The notes under the pieces: generated by a model
Databases searched by the model: none
Told to the model about the DNA's origin: nothing
The model's input: only the letters and a program-made list of their open reading frames with translations
In this document: piece by piece, positions 1-6,450 of the stretch
Position numbering within the stretch: position 1 is the first letter of the stretch
Layout of the letters: each line of letters starts with the position of its first letter
Source of the DNA: Tissierella_B sp964485455
GTDB lineage: Bacteria > Bacillota > Clostridia > Tissierellales > Tissierellaceae
Reading direction: 5' to 3'
Assembly (NCBI GenBank): GCA_964485455.1
Contig: CAZAJU010000074.1
Coordinates: 1-10,245 of the forward strand
DNA: 10,245 nt
Position numbers and translations under genes: made by a program

Positions 1-28
1 GTATACTTGTATCAAATCCAACAAAACT

Positions 29-52
29 AAAGAGACCTTCGGGTCTCTTTTT
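29..52 (+). terminator. Intrinsic terminator of a gene beyond the left edge
   Basis: A perfect 9-bp stem (29-37 with 42-50) is closed by a TTCG loop on a C-G pair, the classic extra-stable C(UUCG)G tetraloop. The T's that end the stem run on to position 52, giving a five-T tract. The tetraloop is correct only on the + strand, so the signal most likely ends a rightward transcript from outside the window. It also lies directly after the stop codon of the leftward transposase gene and may work less well in that direction, where the downstream T's are interrupted. Confidence 0.75.
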
Positions 53-1667
53 AATGTTTAAATCCTTCAGCTCTTATAGCTTCAAGGTCTTCATCAGAAA
101 TTTTGTATTGTCTGTCATTTGAAAGAAGTTTGTATATTATGTCATCTATATTAGGTTGTTTTAGGATTAAACTGACTAAGCTATATAGAGCTAATTTTCG
201 ATATTTAGTTAAATTGCACTCTTTACATATAGCATAGAGTTTGGATTTTGGCTGATTGATAAGATAATCCCTTTTGTTAAAAGTTTTAACCCCATCTTCT
301 TCATCAAATTTAAAATATTGATTAGAAGTAGCAATTCTTGCTTTTCGTGTATTCTCATCTAATAAAGCAATATACCTATTTGTAGGTTTTGGTAAATCCA
401 ATTCTTGATTTTCAACATCTATGATTGTGTAATTTACTTTTGTCTTGAGTATTTCAATAAAGATTTTCTCTGTATCCTTAATTGAATTAGGATACCGACC
501 ATTTTCTACCCTCCAATTTCTTATATATGTGAAAAATCCAATGTAGTCTTGCAGATATTTAGTAGATACATTAGTCATATCTCTATTAATAAATTTCTTA
601 ATATCTGAATGTAGCTCATTAACTCGTCCTAAATTGAGGTTATTTGACCTTTTAAGCTGAATAAATTCTTCATAAGACATTATCCCTCTATTGGTTATTT
701 TATCTATTAATTCGTTGTCATAGAGCCTTTTGAAAAGCTTTTCGTTGTTATCCCTCGTTATAGCAGCCTGAACTGGATTGGATTCATCTGGACTTTCATA
801 TCCATATTGTTTTATGGTCTTATCATAATTGGAAGGCTTTACATAGTGAGGAATATCAAATAATTCACAGTGATTTTCGTATACATCATTAGCATCCGAG
901 CAAATATAAGCTGGATTATTAATATGCTTTTCAAATAGGTCTACAAATAGCTCCTTTGTGAGTTTACCCAATGAAGATACCTTACATACACAATACCCTC
1001 TATCATCTATTGCAGTAGTTAAAGTTGCAAACTCTGGTCCCATAACTCCTAACTTAGAAGGCATAGAGCCATACCTTGGTTTCCTATTATACTTCAATCC
1101 TACATAGTTAACCAATTTTCTACAGCCCTTTTGACTTTCTCTTATGAAAGTTTCATCTACCTGAACGATACCAGTAAGAACAGGCATGTCAATGGATGCA
1201 AGAGCATGAATAAGCTTCATCCTCAATAACCAGACTGTCTTTCGATTAATACCATTACAACCATAATCATCCTCTAAGACATTAATCATTGAGTCAATAG
1301 AATAGCCATTTATATTCATTTGTAAAACTTTTACCCAAATATCCCAATGCCAATTGGTTTTTTCCAATATGGTATTACTAAATAAAGTGAATTTAGTGTT
1401 GCAATCCTTACACTTATATTCCTGTATACTATTAGGTCTTTTGCCGTTCTTAACTATCATCAGCGAGCCACACCTGTGACAAGCCTTATTGATGCCAAGA
1501 CTTTCTAATTTCTGCTGAAAACTTAAGGTTATTAAATCGTTCATTTCTTTTTCAAAACTCGTTTTTGAATGTGTAGAATACTGTTTTACAATCTTTCGGA
1601 ACTCATTATAAGGTAAAGTAAAAATAAAGTCTTTCACATCGTCAAAGGAAATCTTCTTATTAGCCAT
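51..1667 (-). CDS. IS1595-family (ISXO2-like) DDE transposase
   Basis: Cut-and-paste transposase of an insertion sequence, 538 codons. An N-terminal zinc ribbon is visible (C63-x2-C66 and C86-x2-C89). The catalytic core follows: VDET with Asp171, SDA with Asp258, then a VNELHSDIKKF block (Asn350, His353, Lys357/358) followed by a YLQDYIGFFTYIRN stretch. This is the layout of the ISXO2/IS1595 domain, whose third acidic position is usually replaced by Asn/His. Such proteins are often nearer 300 residues. This one has roughly 90 residues between the second and third catalytic blocks and a ~150-residue C-terminal extension with an extra CxxC (C481, C484). ATG at 1667 is preceded by GGAGGT at 1675-1680, seven bases away. 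No frameshift or internal stop is seen, so it may be functional. I could not find convincing terminal inverted repeats, so the element's limits are undefined. Confidence 0.85.
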   Translation of the reverse strand: MANKKISFDDVKDFIFTLPYNEFRKIVKQYSTHSKTSFEKEMNDLITLSFQQKLESLGINKACHRCGSLMIVKNGKRPNSIQEYKCKDCNTKFTLFSNTILEKTNWHWDIWVKVLQMNINGYSIDSMINVLEDDYGCNGINRKTVWLLRMKLIHALASIDMPVLTGIVQVDETFIRESQKGCRKLVNYVGLKYNRKPRYGSMPSKLGVMGPEFATLTTAIDDRGYCVCKVSSLGKLTKELFVDLFEKHINNPAYICSDANDVYENHCELFDIPHYVKPSNYDKTIKQYGYESPDESNPVQAAITRDNNEKLFKRLYDNELIDKITNRGIMSYEEFIQLKRSNNLNLGRVNELHSDIKKFINRDMTNVSTKYLQDYIGFFTYIRNWRVENGRYPNSIKDTEKIFIEILKTKVNYTIIDVENQELDLPKPTNRYIALLDENTRKARIATSNQYFKFDEEDGVKTFNKRDYLINQPKSKLYAICKECNLTKYRKLALYSLVSLILKQPNIDDIIYKLLSNDRQYKISDEDLEAIRAEGFKH

Positions 1668-1674
1668 ATGGTTT

Positions 1675-1680
1675 ACCTCC
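1675..1680 (-). promoter_or_regulatory. RBS of transposase gene
   Basis: GGAGGT on the minus strand, 7 nt before ATG at 1667. It fixes the start of the transposase. Confidence 0.75.
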
Positions 1681-1715
1681 CAAACAGTGGTAATGGTTCA
1701 ATTATCTACACTATT

Positions 1716-1744
1716 ATTATAACCAAAATATTGAAATTCTTCAC
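1716..1744 (-). promoter_or_regulatory. Probable promoter of the transposase gene
   Basis: On the minus strand an exact TATAAT (1716-1721) lies about 50 bases before the transposase start. A weak -35 (GTGAAG, 1739-1744) sits at 17-bp spacing and matches TTGACA at only three positions, so the call rests mainly on the perfect -10. Confidence 0.45.
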
Positions 1745-1889
1745 CTGAAAAAGCTAAATTCTATGAAAATTTTGAAAAGGATGGCGAAATATTAATATTA
1801 CCAACCATCCCTCGATTATTGGAATATATAATAATATATGTAGTTTTGTTTAAATATAGGGATAATGGGTATTAATTATCAAAATGTAT

Positions 1890-1896
1890 AGGAGGG
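1890..1896 (+). promoter_or_regulatory. RBS that sets the CDGSH gene start
   Basis: AGGAGGG lies 5 nt before ATG 1902. An earlier in-frame ATG at 1884 lies upstream of this site and has no RBS of its own, so the start at 1902 is preferred. Confidence 0.8.
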
Positions 1897-1901
1897 ATTA
1901 T

Positions 1902-2150
1902 ATGGAAAAAGGTCATGTTGCTGGTTATGCTCCAATTGCCGTAGATGTAAAAGCAGGGGAAAAATACTACTGGTGTTCATGTGGCAGAAGCGCTAATCAA
2001 CCATTTTGTGATGGTAGTCATAAAGGAACAGATTTTGTACCTTTAGAATTTGTAGCTGAAAAAGATGAAACAAAATATTTCTGTGCATGCAAGCAAACTA
2101 ATAATCCTCCATTTTGTGATGGAGCACATACTAAGTTAAAACAAGAATAG
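1902..2150 (+). CDS. Tandem CDGSH iron-sulfur domain protein
   Basis: Small (82-residue) protein built almost wholly of two CDGSH motifs, the signature of mitoNEET-type [2Fe-2S] proteins in which three Cys and one His bind the cluster. Motif 1 has C25, C27, C36 and H40 (CDGSH at 36-40). Motif 2 has C61, C63, C72 and H76 (CDGAH at 72-76). Each fits C-x-C-x2-[ST]-x3-P-x-C-D-G-[SA]-H. There is no signal peptide or membrane segment, so it should be cytosolic, unlike the membrane-anchored animal proteins. Tandem forms resemble the MINER2/CISD3 layout. In this family the clusters act in electron or cluster transfer and redox sensing; the partner here is unknown. It is monocistronic, ending in a strong terminator 41 nt downstream. 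Confidence 0.92.
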   Translation: MEKGHVAGYAPIAVDVKAGEKYYWCSCGRSANQPFCDGSHKGTDFVPLEFVAEKDETKYFCACKQTNNPPFCDGAHTKLKQE

Positions 2151-2190
2151 TACATAGCTTAGTAAAAATTAATATTTTATCATGAATAAT

Positions 2191-2241
2191 ATAGAAGACA
2201 AATAATAGGGGGGCCTTATTATCTGTCTTCTATTTGTTTTT
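2191..2241 (+). terminator. Rho-independent terminator after the CDGSH gene
   Basis: Arms 2191-2207 and 2216-2233 pair through a 10-bp outer helix (ATAGAAGACA with TGTCTTCTAT), then one mismatch, then a further A/T helix, closing on a G-rich loop. The tail TTTGTTTTT follows at once. A strong, well-formed + strand terminator. Confidence 0.85.
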
Positions 2242-2299
2242 GGTAATTTAGATCACATAAATCCAAGTTTTAGTGGTTTCCACAATAGAATATTTAAAG

Positions 2300-2338
2300 T
2301 TTTAAGTGGGTATATATTACAACACTAGCCACTTAAAA
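2300..2338. repeat. 10-bp inverted repeat before the phosphoesterase gene
   Basis: TTTTAAGTGG (2300-2309) is the exact reverse complement of CCACTTAAAA (2329-2338), with a 19-nt spacer. The spacer contains TATATT (2313-2318), a plausible -10 without a clear -35. The repeat ends 9 nt before the RBS of the next gene, so it could be an operator or a 5'-UTR hairpin. There is no T-tract, so it is not a normal terminator. Confidence 0.45.
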
Positions 2339-2358
2339 AAACTGAGTGAGGGATTTTT

Positions 2359-3279
2359 ATGTTAACAGAAAAAAGATTAAATCAAGCATATAAAAATGCA
2401 AGAGTAGAATATTTCGATAAGGATTCTAAATATATTATTTTTAGTGATATTCATAGAGGGAATGGCAGTCATTTTGATGAATTCTCCAAGAACCAGAATA
2501 TATTTAAATATGCCTTGGACTATTATTTTGAAAAGGGTTATACATATATTGAAGCCGGTGATGGAGATGATCTTTGGGAGACTCCCAAGGCTAGGGATAT
2601 AAGAAATGGACATTTCCATGTTTTTGAAAGTATAAAGAAGTTTAACGATACAAATCGACTTATAATGTTATACGGAAATCATAATATCTATCTTAAGGAT
2701 ATGAATTATGTGAAAAAGAACTATTATTGTACTTATAGTGAGTATAAAGAGATGAATTATGATTTTTTAAATGGTATAGATCCAGTTGAATCCGTAGTCT
2801 TAAAGCATAAAGATACAGAACAGGAAATTTTAATAGTTCATGGTCACCAAGGAGACCTTACAAACGACCAAATTTGGTTTCCTACAATGCTATCTTTGAA
2901 ATTTTTTTGGAGATATCTACATTCCTTTGGGATTAGAAATCCTTCAAGTCCCGTAAAAAATACCTTTAAAAGACATAAAATAGAACGAAACTTTTGCAAG
3001 TGGATCGATAAGTATAAGATTATGTTAATCTGTGGGCATACTCATAGATTTAAGTTTCCAAAAGAAAATGAGCTGCCATATTTTAATACAGGCTGCTGCA
3101 TATATCCAACCATTATTACAGGCATAGAAATAGACCAAGGACTGATACAAATAGTCAGATGGAAGACTGTTGTAGATAGCAATGGATTTCTTAAAGTTGA
3201 TAGAATGGTCCTTAGAGGACCAGAACCAGTTGAAAAATTCGATATTAAGAAGGCACATATATTACAGCACCACGTTTAA
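2359..3279 (+). CDS. Calcineurin-like metallophosphoesterase
   Basis: 306-residue protein with the full set of binuclear metal-site motifs of the PF00149 fold in order: FSDIH (D30, H32), GDGDD (D68), YGNHN (N107, H108), HGHQGD (H161, H163) and CGHTHR (H227, H229), followed by the usual YFNTG strand (~241-245). These bind two metal ions and hydrolyse phosphomonoesters or diesters. The arrangement and length recall LpxH-like UDP-diacylglucosamine hydrolase relatives. A Gram-positive host would not be expected to make lipid A, so the substrate is unknown. The family GNH[DE] block is GNHN here. No signal peptide or membrane helix is evident. Start ATG 2359 has GAGGGA (2348-2353) five bases upstream. 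The gene stands alone between a terminator and a hairpin. Confidence 0.88.
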   Translation: MLTEKRLNQAYKNARVEYFDKDSKYIIFSDIHRGNGSHFDEFSKNQNIFKYALDYYFEKGYTYIEAGDGDDLWETPKARDIRNGHFHVFESIKKFNDTNRLIMLYGNHNIYLKDMNYVKKNYYCTYSEYKEMNYDFLNGIDPVESVVLKHKDTEQEILIVHGHQGDLTNDQIWFPTMLSLKFFWRYLHSFGIRNPSSPVKNTFKRHKIERNFCKWIDKYKIMLICGHTHRFKFPKENELPYFNTGCCIYPTIITGIEIDQGLIQIVRWKTVVDSNGFLKVDRMVLRGPEPVEKFDIKKAHILQHHV

Positions 3280-3310
3280 TGTCAAGATAAAAAAGTAAAA
3301 AAATGAATCA

Positions 3311-3347
3311 ACCCCAAAATTTAGATGTTTGGTTTAAATTTTGGGGT
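3311..3347 (-). terminator. 13-bp hairpin, probable leftward terminator
   Basis: ACCCCAAAATTTA (3311-3323) pairs perfectly with 3335-3347 around an 11-nt loop. On the minus strand the hairpin is followed within about 8 bases by a run of seven T's (3297-3303) and further T's. On the + strand only a short AATTT follows. It is therefore better placed to end a leftward transcript, although the clearest gene ending nearby is the rightward phosphoesterase (stop at 3279), which it may also help to terminate. Confidence 0.5.
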
Positions 3348-3470
3348 AATTTCAAGAATACGTACCTTTTCTTCTGTAGTACCTTTAAATAAGTCATTAT
3401 TTAAATAAAAGCTTATAACCTTTCTACTACTTTCGTAGATGTTTTCAATAGTCTTTTCTTTTGGTTTCAA
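3321..3470 (-). CDS. Possible small protein or gene remnant, 49 codons
   Basis: An open frame of 49 codons running leftward from TTG 3470 to TAA at 3321-3323. The predicted peptide is mixed and charged (IENIYESSRKV, then FYLNNDLFKGTTEEKV), unlike a simple low-complexity translation. Its stop codon falls in the hairpin 3311-3347, which looks like a leftward terminator; this fits a transcribed gene or the 3' end of one. Against it: no RBS lies before the TTG, no ATG is available, and an in-frame TAA at 3474-3476 closes the frame upstream. I do not recognise a family. A decayed gene end or a chance frame in A+T-rich DNA are both possible. The rest of the 364-nt gap holds only the promoter elements listed separately. 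Confidence 0.25.
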   Translation of the reverse strand: MKPKEKTIENIYESSRKVISFYLNNDLFKGTTEEKVRILEITPKFKPNI

Positions 3471-3522
3471 TAATTAATTTTAAAATATGGACTTTATTCT
3501 ATAGATTTACCCTTAATATTAC

Positions 3523-3546
3523 CTATAAATAAAATAATATTTATAG
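3523..3546. repeat. 9-bp inverted repeat upstream of the MFS exporter promoter
   Basis: CTATAAATA (3523-3531) and TATTTATAG (3538-3546) are perfect inverted arms with a 6-nt spacer. The site ends 26 bp upstream of the predicted -35 (3573). Its size suits a dimeric regulator binding site, but the all-A/T composition means chance is not excluded. Confidence 0.4.
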
Positions 3547-3572
3547 AAAACGTAACCACTCTAAAAATACTA

Positions 3573-3602
3573 TTGTAAAAATCAAATTGTAGGAGTATAC
3601 TC
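3573..3602 (+). promoter_or_regulatory. Sigma-A-type promoter of the MFS exporter, with -10 palindrome
   Basis: TTGTAA (3573-3578) and TATACT (3596-3601) are separated by 17 bp, giving four and five matches to consensus. The -10 lies within a perfect 10-bp palindrome, GAGTATACTC (3593-3602), which could be an operator. Transcription would start near 3608, about 35 bases before the coding start. Confidence 0.55.
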
Positions 3603-3643
3603 TTAAAGTCAAATACAAATATTTTAGAAGGTGAAATTATAAT

Positions 3644-5098
3644 ATGAAAATGAGTAAAGAAGTAGCACAAAATTACAAGGGCAACGATAAGTTGCTTTTG
3701 GGAATAGTTTTAAGTGTCATCACGTTTTGGCTTTTTGCTCAAACGAACTTGAATATTGCTCCTACAATTCGTACCGAATTAGGGATTGAAGAAGGTATAA
3801 GCAATATTGCTGTAAGTATAACGGCCTTATTCTCAGGTATTTTTATAGTTGTGGTTGGAGGCCTAGGAGACAGATTTGGCCGTGTTAAGTTTACTAAATT
3901 AGGTTTGTTACTAAGTATAATAGGTTCTTTATTGATAGCAATATCACCAAAAGGTACGGCAGCATTTTTAATGGCAGGACGAATTATACAAGGTCTTTCC
4001 GCAGCTTTTATAATGCCTAACACATTGGCATTGATTAAGGAGTATTATGCCGATGCAGATCGTCAAAGAGCGATCAGCTTCTGGTCTATTGGTTCATGGG
4101 GAGGCTCAGGTCTTTGTTCCTTATTTGGTGGAATTGTTGCATCGACAATTGGATGGCGTTGGATATTTTGGATGTCTATTGTTGTTGCGATTATAAGTAT
4201 TCTCTTAATCAATAATACTCCAGAATGCAAAGTATCTTTTAAAGGGAAAGCTCCTAGTTTTGACTTTGCTGGTGTTTTAACTTTTATGATTGGTATGGTA
4301 GCCATAAATTTAGTTATAGGCCAGGGAGCTAAAATTGGTTGGACAAGTCCTTTTATTTTGGGTCTTATCCTAGCAGCTATAGTAATGTTAACAGCCTTTT
4401 TCTTCATTGAAAAAAGCAAAAAAGATAGTTTTATCGACTTCAACCTGTTTAAGAATAAAAACTACACAGGAGCTACAATATCCAACTTTTTATTAAATAG
4501 TACAGCAGGTACAATAATTGTTACATTGTCATTGGTACAGTTGGGAGCAGGGCTTACCTCTTTTCAAGCTGGCTTACTTACTATAGGATACTTGATTGCC
4601 ATAGTTTCTACCATTAGAGTTGGTGAAAAACTTTTACAAAAGTTTGGAGCTCGTAAACCTATGATTTGGGGCTGTATGATTACCGGGGTGGGTATTTTGA
4701 TGACATCATTCACCTTTGTCTTAGCTAGCCAATATATGATAATAGCTACAATAGGTTTTACTTTCTTCGGAATAGGATTAGGTTTTTATGCTACACCATC
4801 TACTGATGCTGCCCTATCAACAGTACCGGCTGAAAAAGCAGGTACAGCATCAGGAATATACAAAATGGCATCTTCATTAGGTACAGCATTTGGAGTGGCG
4901 ATTTCTGCAGCTATTTTTTCAGGATTCAGCAGCTCAAATGTAAAATTTATTGAAGGTTTTTATTGGGGACGTATTGATAATATTCCAATACGATATGCTG
5001 CGGCAATTGCTCTGTTATTTAATCTATTAATGTTGATAATAGCCATTTTCTCTATTATGCTTACTATTCCAGCAGCAAAAAAAGAATACAACAATTAG
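3644..5098 (+). CDS. MFS exporter, DHA2 (14-TM) multidrug type
   Basis: 484-residue hydrophobic protein of the major facilitator superfamily, expected in the cytoplasmic membrane as a proton-driven exporter. Helix 1 (about 17-37) leads into TNLNIAPTIRTELG, typical of the DHA2 branch. Motif A is clear between helices 2 and 3 (GGLGDRFGR, 72-80). A glycine-rich helix 5 (SIGSWGGSGLCSLFGG, 148-163) stands where antiporters carry motif C, and WRWIFW follows (171-176). Length and the two extra central helices (about 206-256) fit 14-TM members such as QacA or SdrM relatives. The substrate cannot be read from sequence; drugs or other toxic organics are typical. ATG 3644 is preceded by AGAAGGTGA (3626-3634). 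An ATG two codons later is possible but too far from the RBS. It has its own promoter and shares its terminator with the convergent next gene. No regulator gene is adjacent. Confidence 0.88.
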   Translation: MKMSKEVAQNYKGNDKLLLGIVLSVITFWLFAQTNLNIAPTIRTELGIEEGISNIAVSITALFSGIFIVVVGGLGDRFGRVKFTKLGLLLSIIGSLLIAISPKGTAAFLMAGRIIQGLSAAFIMPNTLALIKEYYADADRQRAISFWSIGSWGGSGLCSLFGGIVASTIGWRWIFWMSIVVAIISILLINNTPECKVSFKGKAPSFDFAGVLTFMIGMVAINLVIGQGAKIGWTSPFILGLILAAIVMLTAFFFIEKSKKDSFIDFNLFKNKNYTGATISNFLLNSTAGTIIVTLSLVQLGAGLTSFQAGLLTIGYLIAIVSTIRVGEKLLQKFGARKPMIWGCMITGVGILMTSFTFVLASQYMIIATIGFTFFGIGLGFYATPSTDAALSTVPAEKAGTASGIYKMASSLGTAFGVAISAAIFSGFSSSNVKFIEGFYWGRIDNIPIRYAAAIALLFNLLMLIIAIFSIMLTIPAAKKEYNN

Positions 5099-5126
5099 AA
5101 TAAAGAAATTTATAAAATATAATAAT

Positions 5127-5173
5127 TTAAATACAAAAGGTATCGATTCTTAATCGATACCTTTTGTATTTAA
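5127..5173. terminator. Shared bidirectional terminator with a stop codon in the hairpin
   Basis: A perfect 22-bp stem (5127-5148 with 5152-5173) with a 3-nt loop separates the convergent exporter and DUF3810 genes. The distal half reads CCTTTTGTATTT on either strand, giving a T-rich descending arm both ways. The DUF3810 stop codon (5150-5152) sits at the tip of the hairpin, so the last seven or so codons of that gene form one arm. Confidence 0.85.
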
Positions 5174-6292
5174 GTGTTCTAAAAGCAATAGCTTTACTAC
5201 TCCGTTGTAGCTTTTTATTCCTTGCTCTTGATTATTTGATTTAAGATAAGAGTCATTCATATTTGTCATTGTTTCTTCCATTTTTCCTTCTCTTAATTTC
5301 CAATACTCTCTAGAATTCTTTATATCAATTTTAATTTTATCTGACAAAATATTATAGAGCCTATTATATTCATCCTTATCCTGAGTATATATTTCATTAA
5401 GCAGATGACTCATTGCTAGGTAATATCCAGAATACTGAAATCTTTTATCTGGGTTACTTACATTGGCTTTGTATGCTATGAAATTTGCTTCATCCTCCTT
5501 AGCAAAGCCCTTGTGGTGTGCAATTTCATGAGATATAGTAGATAATAAGGTTACATGAGGTACAGCAGTATTTACATTGGCCTCCCCTGTAAAAGGAAAA
5601 TAAACTCCGGTTATCCCAGTATAGCTCATATAATCAGATAGTAAAACTGGCTTTGCTCTTCCTTTGATCCTATCCAAACTATATGAACCAACGGAATAAT
5701 CTTTAAATCCATCTAAAGCAATATGATTTAGGTTTATAAAATCATCATTAACTATAAATACTCCTGATTCATCTTCATCAAGTTCGTTTCTAAGTTCGTT
5801 CATTTTCAAAATTATTCCTTGAGTTAAACTAGTAAGGTCTTCAAAAGAAGGGCTAGAACTTTCCCATCCTGAAATGGTTATATAGTCTTCTCTAAAGTAA
5901 TTGAATCCCCATAGAAGATAGAATAATATATAAATTAGAGAAATTGCTCTAATAACTATATGTATTATTCTAGAGAGCTTATTTTTGAATACTCCTTGTC
6001 CAATTATTAAGTAAATAATAAATGAAATAAATATTAACGGTAGTGTCAGAATAATTAATTCTCCTAATGAAAATGGAAATATGGCTGTTATTTTACCTAG
6101 TATTGTCCCGATATATGGATAGATTGTAGAAGAGTAGAGCTTTTCAATAATATAAGGACTTAGGGAAGCTAAATATGTGGAAACTCTTATAAAAGCTGCT
6201 ATAATAATAAAAATTAGAGTTACGGCATATTTATTCCATTTTTTTTTAGTGCATGAGATAGTATCTAATTTAATGAGCTTGATTAGTTCCAT
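5150..6292 (-). CDS. DUF3810 membrane protein with zincin-like HEIAH motif
   Basis: 380-residue protein. Three hydrophobic helices occupy the N-terminal third (about 22-42, 75-98 and 109-130), followed by a soluble domain. That domain carries SHEIAHHKGFAKEDEANF (254-271): an HExxH zinc site (H255, E256, H259) with Glu268 as the likely third ligand, the hallmark of the DUF3810 family. The fold suggests a membrane-anchored metallopeptidase, but no substrate is established for the family as far as I know. The ATG at 6292 has AAGGAA only two or three bases upstream, too close to be a good RBS. A better AGGAG lies at 6326-6330 in front of a tiny leader frame, so initiation may involve coupling. 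It is transcribed leftward and ends in the terminator shared with the exporter gene. Confidence 0.85.
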   Translation of the reverse strand: MELIKLIKLDTISCTKKKWNKYAVTLIFIIIAAFIRVSTYLASLSPYIIEKLYSSTIYPYIGTILGKITAIFPFSLGELIILTLPLIFISFIIYLIIGQGVFKNKLSRIIHIVIRAISLIYILFYLLWGFNYFREDYITISGWESSSPSFEDLTSLTQGIILKMNELRNELDEDESGVFIVNDDFINLNHIALDGFKDYSVGSYSLDRIKGRAKPVLLSDYMSYTGITGVYFPFTGEANVNTAVPHVTLLSTISHEIAHHKGFAKEDEANFIAYKANVSNPDKRFQYSGYYLAMSHLLNEIYTQDKDEYNRLYNILSDKIKIDIKNSREYWKLREGKMEETMTNMNDSYLKSNNQEQGIKSYNGVVKLLLLEHLNTKGID

Positions 6293-6301
6293 GTTCCTTA
6301 T

Positions 6302-6322
6302 TTATGATAAAAGATGTATCAT
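6302..6322 (-). other. Six-codon leader frame and inverted repeat before DUF3810
   Basis: On the minus strand AAAGGAG is followed three bases later by ATG (6322) opening the frame MIHLLS, which ends at TAA 6302-6304. The DUF3810 ATG lies 9 nt further on in the same frame. The same bases form an inverted repeat, TTATGATA (6302-6309) with TATCATAA (6317-6324), over a 7-nt loop. The pair could set translation of the main gene by coupling or by hairpin formation. It could also be coincidence, since the AGGAG-ATG spacing is short. Confidence 0.3.
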
Positions 6323-6414
6323 AATCTCCTTTTTCATTTTAATATATCAAAAAATAGTTATTATTTCCACAGGATTTAATCTCCAGATTTTTAATGAAAA
6401 TGACCTTTTTTAAT

Positions 6415-6444
6415 AAAAAAGGCCTCCATTATCAGGAGGCCTTT
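6415..6444 (-). terminator. Rho-independent terminator of the DUF169 gene
   Basis: A 10-bp G+C-rich stem (6418-6427 with 6435-6444; AAAGGCCTCC with GGAGGCCTTT) and a 7-nt loop. On the minus strand the arm ends in six T's (6415-6420). It starts six bases after the stop codon of the leftward DUF169 gene. Confidence 0.9.
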
Positions 6445-6450
6445 ACAAAT

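Noticed and set aside
1..1760. Terminal inverted repeats of the insertion sequence
   Set aside because: Comparing 1-30 with the reverse complement of 1685-1760 gave only patchy A/T matches with gaps, not enough to define ends.
1884..1901. Upstream ATG at 1884 as start of the CDGSH protein
   Set aside because: The RBS AGGAGGG lies downstream of this ATG and is ideally placed for ATG 1902. The six extra residues have no family match.
6404..6422. Second hairpin CCTTTTTT-AAT-AAAAAAGG overlapping the DUF169 terminator, as an attenuator
   Set aside because: It is the T-tract of the real terminator pairing with nearby A's. It lies downstream of the gene, where attenuation has no target.
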